A DNA stretch of 64,000 nucleotides from NCBI RefSeq assembly GCF_024713945.1, contig NC_134681.1, positions 3,573,501 through 3,637,500 on the forward strand, given 5' to 3'. A model generated the notes under the pieces. The model was not told where the DNA came from, did not search any database, and was given only the letters and a program-made list of their open reading frames with translations. Shown in pieces: positions 1 to 13,000 of the stretch (its first letter is position 1; the number at the start of each line of letters is the position of its first letter). The position numbers and the translations under genes were made by a program. The stretch is from Dermatophagoides farinae. Taxonomy: Eukaryota; Arthropoda; Arachnida; Sarcoptiformes; Pyroglyphidae.

Positions 1-589
1 GATGATGACGATGATGATAATATTGAGGGCAATAATTATTGAGTGAGTGAGAGCGAGAGAGAGAGTGAAAAGGCCAAATATCGATCCAGAAGATTGATTT
101 TTTTTTGGTTTGATAATCGGTTTTTTTCCATATCCAGTCAATACTTTTTTTTGTAATACATGCATGATGGATTGATTTTTTTTTTTTTTTTTGGATCCGG
201 ATGAAAAAATTGAAATTCATTCATCATGCATGATGATGATTTTCGTGTTCTAGGTGACAGTAGTGGTTAATGGGTTAGATTAGCAACAAGTTTTATAGTC
301 ATAGTTTAAATATATCATCATTTTCAATCATTTGTTTGTAATTGCACGTTGACATTGTTGAGACTAATGGTCGAATGATGCTACTATTGAAAAATTAAAG
401 AAAATTTTTTTTCTCAAATGATGATAAAATGTTGACCAAAGACTCATTTTTTCAATTTTTTTTCTGTCCAAATCTTATAGAAAAATGCATCAATCATCAT
501 AAAAATTGTTTATTTATTTATGTTACAAGAAAAAAAATTGAGAAAAAAAAATTTAAATTAAAAATTAATAAATAAATAAAAATACAAAC
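1..589. other. 5' flank of the plexin gene, no gene seen
   Basis: AT-rich DNA with T homopolymers, a short GA-rich tract near 47-66 and scattered TGATGA triplets. No reading frame of interest is visible. The last 60 bases before the plexin start codon are almost pure A/T and probably include its 5' untranslated region, but no TATA box or transcription start can be fixed from sequence alone. Confidence 0.5.
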
Positions 590-3500
590 ATGGGCGACCA
601 TAAAACGATTGATGATTCAGATCACAATCATTGGCCGCCTATGATGCTGCCACTGATATATGATACAATAATAATAACGAAACGATGCCAATCGATTAAA
701 TCAAAACAAAATTGTGATCATCATCATCATCATCATCGTCATCATCATCATCATAATCAAAATCATCGACAACAACAACAACAACAACAACATCGACAAT
801 ATAGACATCGATGGAAAAAACATAAATGCCATTGGTCATCAACGTTTTCATCGTGCCTTTCATCATCGATTATGTTTATATTATTTATTTGTATATTGAT
901 GATTCCAATGACAATATTGTCATTGGATCATCATGGACCATCTTCATCATCATCATCATCATCTTCGTCGTCGTCGGTTACAACATCCACATCATCATCG
1001 TCCTCATCATCATCATCATCGACAGGCCTATCAAATCATTCATCAATCAGTAGTCAAGGTAAATATTGTGTATAATGAAATAAATCAATATAGTCAAATA
1101 ATTAATTGTTCAATATGTATTTATTTACTCCATATAGATCTCCATACTAGCCAATCACAAATTATATCAATCTATACAACCGGTAATCATTCAATAAATA
1201 TTACACATTTAGCTATTGATCATGCAGCTAATCTATATGCTGGTGGTTCAAATTGGCTATTTCAATTAAATTCATCATCATTATCGGTTATTGAATCGGT
1301 TCGTACTGGACCAATACCTGATTCACCATTGTGTTCACCAACTGATTGTTCTGGTGTTGATGAATCAAGTATACAATTACGAAATAATATCAATAAAGTT
1401 CTAGTCGTTGATGAACATAGTAATACATTATTAGTATGTGGTACAGTACATCAAGGGGCTTGCCGTAAACATCGTCTTGGTGCGATCATACAATCGGATG
1501 AGCTTATACCATTGCCTGTAGCTGCTAATGATGAAAATTCTTCTACACTTGCCTTTGTTGGACCATCACGTTATAATGGAAATATTATTCAACCAGTGCT
1601 TTATGTGGCTGTTACTGATTCACGTTTAGGACCATATCGTGATATGGTACCGGCTATTTCTTCACGTTCATTAGAATCTGGTCAAAGATATTTATCAATA
1701 ATTGAAAAATCATTCACCGATACAGCTAAAGTTGATATTGAGATTCATATGAAAGATTATTTTCTTGTCAATTATATATATGGCTTTTCTACACCAGATT
1801 TCGTTTATTTTGCTACCGTACAGAAACGTTCACATCTTCGTGCACTAGAAGAATGGGGCTATCATTCACGTTTAGCACGTGTTTGTCAATCAGATCCAAC
1901 ATATAATACATATGCTGAAGTTACTGTTGAATGTATTGACAGTGATGGTGAACAATATTCATTATTACAAGATGCAACACTTATTGAAGCTGGTGATGAA
2001 TTGGCACAATCATTACGAGTGAAACCAAGATCAAAATTATTTGTTGGCACATTTTCTAAAGCAATCGAACATACCAGTACACCGGATACACGTTCAGCTA
2101 TCTGTATATATACATTGCAAGAAATTGAACAAAAATTTGCACAAAACATACACATGTGTTATAATGGTTCCATCACGACACGTAATATGGATTATATTGC
2201 CGGTAATATACCAAATTGTCCGGCCAAGGTAAGTTGTTTACGAGAATAATAAAAACTTTTATAATTATAATTTCATGGAATGGAATTTTTGTTTTTCGTT
2301 TTCGTTAACAAAACTGAACAACAACGACAAAGTTTCATGAAATGAAATTTAATATGAAATTCATCATTATTCTTCATTTTCATGAATGTGTGCGTGTGTG
2401 TGTGTGTGGAAACCATTTTTCATTGAAATTTTAGCCACTTCTTTTTTGTTACTATAGTCACCAGACAAAGTGTTAATGAATGAATGAAAGAATCTGCAGA
2501 ATAAGAATAATTAATCAATTGTAAATCACCAAGGCAATGCAAGAAAATTTTACTTTTCACTTTTTTTTTAAATTTTATTTCATTTTGTGCACGCGTTCAA
2601 GTTGTTGAAATGCAATTGTTTCGTATCGTCATCATCAATAAATAATCACAAGTGAGAAAAATTTAAAAAAAAACAGAGAGAGAGAGTCTATTATTACATC
2701 ATCATGAAACGATATATATGTACCACACACAGTAACGGAAAATTCTTTCTGAATCTGTTTTTTTTTTTTGGCACGCGTTATATATTCAAATAATCGAATA
2801 TTATGAAAGTTTTTTCCACTTTCTCTCTCTCTCCATCTCTTTTGATTAATTGTCATTTTATGATGTTGATAATGGTTGAATTTCAGCAACAAAAAAAAAA
2901 TATGAAAATTGAAATCTAAAACCGATGAAAAACGAATTCTGAAACAAACAAACGAAAAAAAAAAAATTATTCTCGGTTGGAATCTATTATTGTTTCAATT
3001 GGAACAACAACAACAACAACAACGACAAGGAAAACAACAGCAATATCTCCCTTGAGAACTTTATGTTTCCAGTTTGTGTGTGGATAATGATGATGATGAT
3101 GATGATGATAGTGTGTATAGTGATATTGCATCCAAGAAAATAAAACAACAACAACAACAACAAACAATTTTATGTGGCTGATTTTATTATTTCTTCGGAG
3201 GAAAAAATAGATAGATTCCGTTTATAATCTCTTTACTAGTTATATAAAAAAAAACACTATACACAGCAACTACAATTAATTATTGATATATGTCACGATT
3301 TGTATAGTTGTAGTAGCATAGCATAGTAGTAGATTATATTACATATATAACATGTCATATATGAATGATGATTAATTATATCTTTGCATAGAGAGAAAGT
3401 GAGAAAAAACAATAGATTAGTAATACCGTAAATGATCATCAAAAAAAAAAAAAATCAACGAATATTACACTATGGAATTTACATTATTAATCATTTCATT

Positions 3501-6500
3501 TCATTTTGTTTTTTTTCTTCTCATTTTTTTTTATAAAAGCGCATCAACAATATCATTTCGTTTTGTTCGGAAACATTGAAAATCAATGGTAGTTTACCTA
3601 TTGTACGTAAAGCTGCAGCCATTTTTCCACATCATACACTTACATCGATTTTGGGCCAGGTAACATCTGGTTCTGTTTATAATGTATTGTTTGCCGGTAC
3701 ACATGATGGCCTTTTGAAAAAGGTAATAATCATCATTCATATTCATATTCAATGAATTTTTTTGTTGACCTTATATTTGAACTTATTAGCTATTGATTTC
3801 TGGACCGGATTTAGCCGAAGAATTTGATCAGGTTAGCATTGATGCTGGCCATCGTATTCTAGCCGATATGATTATGGATAATGGTGGAAAATATCTATTT
3901 GTTGCCTCTCCATATGTGGTATGTTTATCTATTGAACCAAAAAAAAATCCAATCCATTAATTCAATCTCAATGATTGTAGATTGCCAAAGTTGCCATTGA
4001 ACATTGTCCACATTATGGAAATTGTCGTTCATGTTTAAACTCAAGAAATCCATATTGTGGTTGGTGTTCATTACAGAAAAGTTGTACATTACGTTCTGAT
4101 TGTATGGATACACGAACATCGGTATCATCACGTTGGTTATCAGTGGATTCATCCAAATGTATTGAATTTCAATCAATTTATCCAGAATTTTTGCCAATAA
4201 ATTCATTGGAAAAAGTTAAATTGATCATCAATCAATTGCCACGTTTACCAGCAAATGTTAGTTATCAATGTGTTTTCGGTCCGAATGAACCAATTCAAGC
4301 TGAACCAATGCCCAATGGACTTATTTGTCAATCGCCACCGGTATCATTGAGGCCACGATTTCCTGAACAGCAAGATTTTGTTTCCATCGACTTGGCCATA
4401 CGACCTTCAGATACGCGTACAGATTTTCTTCAACGAAAATTTATTTTCTATGATTGTAATTTTTATAAAACGTAAGTAACCAGTAGTTTGCCATTATTAT
4501 CATGTTGATTGATTATACGATCAAATTTTTCTCAATAAAATAGTTGTACTGGCTGTGTTCAAAGTCGTTGGTCATGTCAATGGTGTTTCAAAGAAAATCG
4601 TTGTGTATCATCCGGTTATCTATGCGGAAAAAATTTTCAATCCACTGGTAATTATTCAAGCCGTGTGCCTAAATCTACTTATCGATTACAACAACAACAA
4701 CAACATCTACAACAATCAAATCAACCAAATGTTGTTCGTCATCGTAATGAATGTCCAAGTTTTAATTTTACAACCAAACAAATGATGGATATTATATTGC
4801 CTAATGGTGTTGCACGTGAAATATCATTACCAGTGCAGAATTTAGCATTCGAAAATGTCATGTTTGGCTGTTTGATTAATATTGAAAACATTCAAACCTA
4901 TGTTTCAGCTCGTATTAGCGATGGTAATATTGTCTGTGCATCGACAAAATTTTCATATGATAATGAAAACGCTACATCTATTGCAACGGTAACAGCCGTT
5001 TGGAATAAAATTCATTCAATTGATCGTATTAACAGTGAGTAATCATTTTCATTGTATAGAATTTCATTTTTAATTTATAATTTCTGTTTACCACACAACA
5101 CAGTTACATTGTATAAATGTCAATATCTTGGTAGCCACAATGATCGTGCTGATTGTTCAATTTGTTTGAATCTGGATCGATTATATGATTGTGCTTGGTG
5201 TGGTTCACAATGTTCTCATGCAGAACAATGTAATGATCAACGTTCAATGATTTGTCCACCACCACGTATTGATCTGATTCATCCATTATCTGGACCAATT
5301 CAAGGTGGTACAATGGTAACGGTTGAAGGCAGTAATCTTGGTGTTAATATTGATGAAATTCGTGATAAAGTTCTTATTGGTGGTTATCCTTGTCAAGTAC
5401 AAAATTTTACCATATCGGTTCAATTTACCTGCATTACAAAACCTGTACAGAATCATTTTTGGGCCGATGTTGTTGTCGGTAATCGTGCTGGTTTCACTAC
5501 GGCTCGTGATAAATTTCTTTATGCCGTACCGGAAATATTGGCTGCATCACCAAATAGTGGACCACAATCCGGTGGTACTCGTATCTATATTACTGGAAAT
5601 AATCTCAGCATTGGAACATCGTTAGAAGTTTATCTAGATGAATATCCATGTATTGTCGATAAAATGCTCGTATCATCCACACAGATTAGTTGCCGTACAA
5701 CGGCAAGTAAATATGCTAGTTATGAAGTGGATAAATTACATATCAAAATTGATAATGCAACACTTACATTACCTAGCCGTTTTCGTTATGTTCCGGATCC
5801 TACTATTATGCGTATCTATCCACTTAAAAGCTATGTATCAGGTGGACGTTCGGTTACAGTGATTGGCACAAATTTCGACGTAATTCAACAACCACGTTTG
5901 GCTATATTCAGCATAGATGGATCATTTATCAATGATACTGTATGTGATGTTGTGTCGACATCACAAATGATTTGTCCATCACCACCAGTGAATGCTGAAC
6001 TTGTTGATATTATATATCGAGAACAGATTGATTCACAATCATTACGATCGGCTATTTCAGCGCCATCTTCATCTTCTTTCACCGGTAGCAACAATGATCA
6101 TTCATCAACATTTGAAAAAATTAGTTTTCGTATCGGTTTCATCATGGATTGGGTGATGAGTGTTCGTGATCTATCCGTTAATTATTCTACCATCCATTCG
6201 GATCTAATCTATGTACCGGATCCAAAAGCATTTTCATTCGAAGAAGGCATCAAAGATTATAAAGGCGATTCTTTGGTTATTGAAGGTGAAAATCTACGAT
6301 TAGCAACAAGTGAATCAGAAATCAATGTTACAATTGGTAATCGACCATGTAACCTGACATCATTGGCACCGAATCAAATTGTTTGTATACCACCGGAACA
6401 ACAACCTGAACCAACAGATGAATTTGGCCGTCGTACAGCTATTTATCTACCATTGGTTGTAGTGAGAATTGGTAATAATTTACGTTATGAAATCGGTTAT

Positions 6501-7824
6501 CTACGTTATGATTCGGTGAAAGGTTATGAGCTATCATTGGTCACTATTGGTTTGATCATCATATTTTCATTGATTTTGATCGTATTCGTATTGGTATCGT
6601 TTGTATTTATGCGACATAAATCATTGTTAGCTGAACGTGAATATAAACGTATACAGATGCAAATGGATACATTGGAAAATAGTGTTCGATCTGAATGTAA
6701 ACAAGCATTCGCTGAATTGCAAACCGATATGACCGATTTGAGTAATGATCTGGAGAATTGTGGTGTACCAATACTTGAACATCGTAATTATGTTATGAAA
6801 GTGTTTTTCCCAGGCGTGGATGATCATCCATTATTTCAGCCACGACCACGTACAACGAATGGTGCAAATATCACCTGTGCATATAACATCTATGAATTGG
6901 CAATGGCTCAATTTGAACAATTGATTTATAATAAATCATTTTTAATTTGTTTCTTGAATACATTGGAAAATTCACCATCATTCAATATTCGTGATCGGTA
7001 TGTATAAATTTCATTTCATTCATGCATGTTGATTATTCATTTTCTCTGTTCAATATTGTTATATATAGTGTAAATGTTGCCTCATTATTAATGGTCATCC
7101 TAATGGAACGTATGGAATATGCAACCGATATTCTACGTACATTATTACTACAATTAGTGGAAAAATCCGTTACAACTAAATATCCACAATTAATGTTACG
7201 TCGTACTGAATCGGTGGTGGAAAAAATGCTTACCAATTGGTTAGCATTGACCATGTATGATTATATGAAAAATTATGCTGGTTCACAATTATTTTTACTA
7301 TTCTCGGCCATCAAACATCAAATTGAGAAAGGACCAATCGATGTGATTACACACGATGCTCGATATTCATTATCCGAAGAACGTTTATTACGTGAACATT
7401 ATAGTAATTATGAACAATTAATTCTACAAGTATTTCAGGTAAATGTCATATTCGTTTTTCCCTAATTTATTGCTAATTTTACAAATTTTTTTTTCATCTA
7501 AAAATAAAATTAAATTAGCCTGAAAAACCATTAGATAAATATCATATACGTGTTAATGACTGTGATACAATAAATCAAGTGAAATCAAAAATATTGGACA
7601 TCATCTACAAGAATACACCATTCTCAATGCGTCTTTCTATACATGAATTTGATTTGGAATGGCGTGATCCATCTGGAAATCATATCTTGTTGCATGATAT
7701 TGATCATACTTCGAAACGTGAACATCATGGCGCATGTTGGCAACGATTGAATACGTTGAAACATTATAATGTAAAGAACATGTCGTTAGTAATGTTAATA
7801 ACAAAAAATTCAATGCTCAGACAT

Positions 7825-7856
<32 letters not shown>

Positions 7857-8934
7857 TCAACAGAATCAAACATTTTATATGACGAATAAAAAATCAGCAA
7901 TTTATCCATTGTTGGCAAATTCACCAATAAATTGTCAAACAACAACAATGAATGGTTTCACAACCGATGTTGATAATGATCGTTTCTGGCATCTGATGAA
8001 ACCAACATTTGATGATATGAGTAAAGAATCATCTAGTTCATCATCCGGTTCAGTATTGATGCATAAAGCGATACCAGAAATATTTCTTACAAGACTTTTA
8101 TCAACCAAAGGAACTGTACAAAAATTTATTGATGATTTTTTTCACACAATTCTTGTTGTTAATGATGCATTACCTGGTAAGTTTTGTTTGAATTTCATTG
8201 GAAAAGCATGCTAATTATTCTCTGCCCAAATAAAAACATTTTTAGTATCAATCAAATGGATATTTGATCTATTGGATGAAGCTGCCATTATGTATAATAT
8301 TATCGATCCAGATGTTGTTCATGCATGGAAATCTAATTGTCTGCCATTGAGATTTTGGGTGAATTTTATTAAAAATCCAAATTTTATTGTCGATGTAAAT
8401 AAAACGCCAACAATTGATTCAAATCTAAGTGTTGTTGCGCAAACATTGATGGATTCATGTTCATCATCTGATCACCGGTTAGGAAAGGTTAGTATATAAC
8501 AGAAACAACTAGAAAGAAGCAAAAAAAAAATAATTCAATGCTAACACTCAATTTACATGATTAGGATTCACCATCAAGTAAATTATTATTTGCCAAAGAC
8601 ATTATCAGCTATCGTCGATTGGTGATGCAATTCTATCAGGATGTATATCATTCGCCACCAGTAAGTGAACAGACATTATTTTCACATATGCAAAGTTTGA
8701 ATATGGTAAGTGTATGATAAATTCATTCATTCATTCATTCATTTAACTTTGGTTTTTTTCCCCAAAATCAAGGCTCATGCTGGCCAATTCGATACTGTTT
8801 GTGCATTAAAAGAATTATTCGTTTATGCTGTTAAATATCATGCCGATATAATGAATAATTTACAACAAAGTGATTACATAACTAAACAACAATCGTTGGA
8901 TAAATTTATTAATCTAATTAATTATAAATTTTAA
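590..8934 (+). CDS. Plexin (semaphorin receptor), complete, 12 exons, about 2,106 aa
   Basis: Exons: 590-1058, 1138-2228, 3540-3722, 3790-3918, 3981-4471, 4544-5034, 5104-6997, 7069-7438, 7519-8176, 8246-8487, 8565-8705, 8773-8934; all junctions are GT-AG and keep frame. Plexins are single-pass receptors for semaphorins that signal through an intracellular Rap/Ras GAP domain. Order seen: hydrophobic segment near residues 94-112, sema domain about 157-620, a PSI domain near 632-680 (NPYCGWC), a second PSI-like cysteine cluster near 790 and a third near 957-1000, at least three IPT repeats, a transmembrane helix near 1429-1453, then the split GAP domain. Conserved GAP arginine motifs are present (IRDRVNVASL near 1581; [13 protein letters not shown] near 1961), as is the Rho-binding insert between them. 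The tail mixes A-like ([13 protein letters not shown]) and B-like ([20 protein letters not shown]) residues, so I do not assign a subfamily. A low-complexity Gln/His stretch interrupts the GAP region near 7827-7865. Confidence 0.95.
2229..3539 (+). other. Plexin intron 2 (1.3 kb)
   Basis: The only long intron of the plexin gene, inside the sema domain. It holds A/T homopolymers, a GT tract near 2392-2407, a (CAA)n tract near 3004-3022 and a GATGAT tract near 3088-3109. Reading frames here encode only low-complexity peptides. The donor is AAG/GTAAGT and the acceptor is ATAAAAG before codon CGC. Confidence 0.8.
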
Positions 8935-9154
8935 TTAATGATGATGATGATGATTCCTTTCTTTCTTTTTCTTTTTTTTTGTATCTTACAATCAATCAAT
9001 CAATCAATCATCATTCGTTTGTATTATTTTTTACACACACACATTCAAATCCAAAACTGCTTGCTAATCATTATTATTATTGTAAATATTATGATATTAT
9101 CATTGATTGATTCATTTCTCACTTTTACTTACATTGAAATTTTTTTTTTGTTTA

Positions 9155-9178
9155 AATAAAATTTTATCGAAAAATAAA
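9155..9178 (+). terminator. Putative plexin polyadenylation signals
   Basis: Two AATAAA hexamers (9155-9160 and 9173-9178) lie about 220-245 nt after the plexin stop codon, a usual 3' UTR length for a compact genome. This is sequence-only evidence; AATAAA is common by chance in AT-rich DNA. Confidence 0.45.
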
Positions 9179-9714
9179 CACAACACACCAGATGTGGATT
9201 TTTTTTGATGTTTTGTTTGTTTGGATAATTTTTCAAAAAAAAAAAATTTAATCAAAGTGCTGCCATCTGTTGACAGATATTTTTCAATTCAATTCAATCA
9301 ATCAAACTAATACAAGTCAATGTGTGTGTGTTTGTTGAGCAAATGTGAAAATAAAATTTTATTTCATTGTATTGTATGATGGATTGAAAAATCCAAAAAA
9401 AAGCATAAAAATCAAAAAGTACAAAAAAAAATAAAATAAAATAAAATAAGAAGAATTTGTATACCAAGTTTGAACTTTTTCATTCTTGAAGTTGTTGCTG
9501 TAGTTGTTGTTGTTTTGGCCAAGTGATGAAAGAGAAGAAAATTATTATCAGAATGATGATGATGATGATGAAAGAATTATTAATCATGATCAATTGATTG
9601 ATTCAAGGATCAGATGCAAATGGTTTCTTAGTTAATTTCAAAACAAAAACAAAAAAAAACAAACAAACAAACAAACAGAGTAATTGAGAATTAAGCAGTG
9701 TCTGATTTGTATAA

Positions 9715-9720
9715 TTTATT
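9715..9720 (-). terminator. Putative LATS polyadenylation signal
   Basis: TTTATT on the plus strand reads AATAAA on the minus strand, about 370 nt beyond the LATS stop codon. It is a candidate only, for the same compositional reason as the plexin signals. Confidence 0.35.
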
Positions 9721-10087
9721 TGTTTTTTTTTTTGGTAAGGCATTGGTATTGAAATGAAATATTATCGATATACTATTTACACACTGTATACCAGTGGAAT
9801 ATTATGATCGATGATCGATGATGATGATGAATAAAAATAAATAAAAAAAAAGGATTCAATCGAATGGTCAAGTGTATGTGTGTGCGTGTGTCCGATATCA
9901 GATGTTTTGATCAAAATTTTTTTGAAAAAAAAATGAAATGAAGAAGCGAAAGATTTTTTGATTCTGTTTTTGCCCAGGTGACGACGAAATTATTTGATTG
10001 GCTTGTATTTCCATGAATGAGAATCATTTTTGACAACGAGATCGATAATGATGATGATGAATGCGTTTCATTTTCATTTTGTTTGTA

Positions 10088-13000
10088 TCAAACAAATACA
10101 GGATTATTACCCTGTTCATCGTTTGCATTTGTACTATTGTTATTATTATTATGATGAAGTTTTTCACGATCTTTACCACCCACCAAATCATGATTATTAT
10201 TTGGTGATGATTGTTGCTGTTGTTGTTGCTTTTGCTGCGGTTCGGCTACATTAGATATAGGAGATGATGCGGCCGATGATGAGATATTTGTTTCATTATT
10301 ATTTACAGTATTATTATTACTACTATTAATCATCATAACATCTTCATAATCACCATTTGATGTAAGGCTAGCCGTTTCGCTTGTATTTGAATCAATGGTC
10401 GAACCACCACAACCAGTTGCTGCATTATAGATAGCATTAGCACCATTTCTTGGTGATGAATGATTCGATTGAACACCATCGATTTGATGATGATGATGAT
10501 GATGATGGTGGTGGTGATGGTGATGGGGATGGTGATTGTAATGACCACTATCATTATTACTCAAACGAAATGGTTCATTTGCATCGAAAAATCTTCGAAA
10601 TGTAAATTCAAAAAATGCATGATCAGGATGTGATGATTTTGTTTTGTTATTGTTGTTGTTGTTGTTGCCATTGTTGTTATTACGTTGTTCCATATTGTTA
10701 GCTTGTGGTGTATTGGCTGCTATTTTATCACCAAATTCATTATAACAATTCATTGTGATAACATCATCGGATTCTATTGATGGTAAACGATCTGGACTAA
10801 CTGGATCAAAATTCGATGTATCAAGATCATTTAGTATTGTTGGCACATGTGGTGCTGGTTGTTCACGAAGATTTTCATTGAAATTAATTTCACGAAAAAA
10901 TGGATGTCTTTTTATTTCTTCGGCACCATTACGTCCAAGACGTTCACTTTGATCACAGCATAATTCACGTATCAATTTGATTACTTCATCTGAAAGTTTT
11001 TTATTCAATATATGTGTCGGTATATGAAGATATTTACGCCATTGTATCACCTGTATTTGTTTGTATAAATTAATTACAATCTGATTGACTGATTGATTGA
11101 TTGATTGAATACTTACCCTTAATTGAGTATCTTCAGGTGTACTATCATAGAATGGTGGCCTACCGATAACCATTTCATATAGAATCACTCCGACACTCCA
11201 CCAATCACATAATTGTGTGTAACCATTTTTTGCCAATACTTCTGGCGCAATATAATTTGGTGTACCAACCAATGAATGTGCTAAACAACGTTGATGTTCA
11301 CGACGTTTTCTACGTTCCAATGGTTTGTTTGTCTGTTTACAATTACAATCATATGAACTAATTTGTCTTGCTTCATTCAGATCCATTGAATCAACACGAT
11401 CATGATAATAACGGGAATTATGTGTCCAACGAAATCCAGTACAGAGACCAAAATCTGTTAATTTAATATGACCATCTTTATCGATAAGAACATTATCTGG
11501 TTTAATATCACGATGAATGAAACCCATTTTATGTACACTTTCTACGGCCAATACTAATTCAGCAATGTAAAACCTAAACAAAAAAAAAACAATAATGAAA
11601 ATCAAAATGTTTTGCAAATAAAAATGCAATATGCAATTTACCTGGCTAATGGTTCATCAAAGATATTCAATTTAATGAGCAATGACATAAGATCACCACC
11701 AGGAATGTAATCCATAACAAAATAGAGATGTTTTTCATCTTGAAATGAATAATACAGTTTTACAACCCATTCACAATCAGCTTCAGCCAATATATCACGT
11801 TCAGCTTTTACGTGTGCCACTTGATTACGTTTCAGTACATCATCTTTACGTAATGTTTTCATTGCATAAAGAACGTTGGCATCCAATTTACGAACAAGTG
11901 CCACTTCGCCGAATGCACCGACACCGATTGTTTTGATTTTCGAAAACATTGAACGATCCATTTTTGCACGCCTTAATCGGATATAATTGGATTCTTTCTG
12001 ATACAACATCTGACGTAGGCCAAGTTGATCTTCTTCCGATAGACATGCTTTTTTCATTTCTGATTCCAATTGTTCACGACGTTTTTCACGTTGTTGTTGG
12101 GATTTTATCACATTTTCCACATGTTGTTCCATATAAAACTTGAATGCAGCAGGTGAATAATTACGTACTTTGAATTCACGTCGTTCTTTCTCTTTGGCTT
12201 TGGATAAATTTTTACGCGTTGGAATCGGTGATTGATGTGTACGTTTTTTCGTACCATCTTCTGTTTCTTCAAATACATCACGACTACCATCATTACTACC
12301 AATGTCATAACTATCAGCATTGTGGTCATCATTACATTGTTTATAAAGGTCACAAATGTTACCACCGTCAACATCAGCACCACTTGATTGCTGTTGACAG
12401 GTTTCACAATTATTATTCATAATGGTCGTCGAATTGGCATTGTTCTCTCTGATTGATGGTGGTGGTATTGGTGGTGGCGGTATTGGAGGCAATGATGGCT
12501 GTGAATGATTAGCATGAGTATTAATACTATTTGGTTTCGGTGGTAATGGTGGTCCAGGCACATTGGATTCATGATTGGATGGTGGCGGAAGAATCAAACC
12601 AATACGTCGATTGGTAGCTGAAACTGATGATGCCGATGATGCTGTAGTAGGTAATGATGATGATGATGGAGATGATGATGATGATGATAATGTAATACCG
12701 CCCTGTAATGCACTAATCTGTGATGTACAAATACTTTCAACCGTATTGACAAGATCACAGTTTTGAGATGAATTATTATGAAGATTGTCACTTGTTGTGG
12801 TTGTAGCCACATTATTGGCAGTTATTGATTGAACATAAGTGGAAGATGAATTTGCACCATTGATAGTGGTGGCATTACTATTAGCATTATTATAGCCAAC
12901 ACTTGGTGAGATGACAATGGCACGTTGAGCAGCTAATGCTGCCATTGATGATGCATAGCTTGGTGGATCGGTTGTTGGAACTTGTATAGTGGAAACATTA

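Larger units (their letters stand above)
8935..10087. other. Convergent intergenic region between plexin and LATS
   Basis: Contains the two 3' untranslated regions of convergent genes, CA and AATCA repeats, poly-A/T tracts and GATGAT runs. One copy of a CAGATGGC-type motif (reverse strand, about 9260-9272) lies here. No additional gene is recognised. Confidence 0.6.

Noticed and set aside
10483-10527. Clustered short direct repeats that could suggest a CRISPR-like or satellite array
   Set aside because: They are GAT/GGT triplets coding for a poly-His tract in the LATS C-terminus; a eukaryotic context rules out a CRISPR array.
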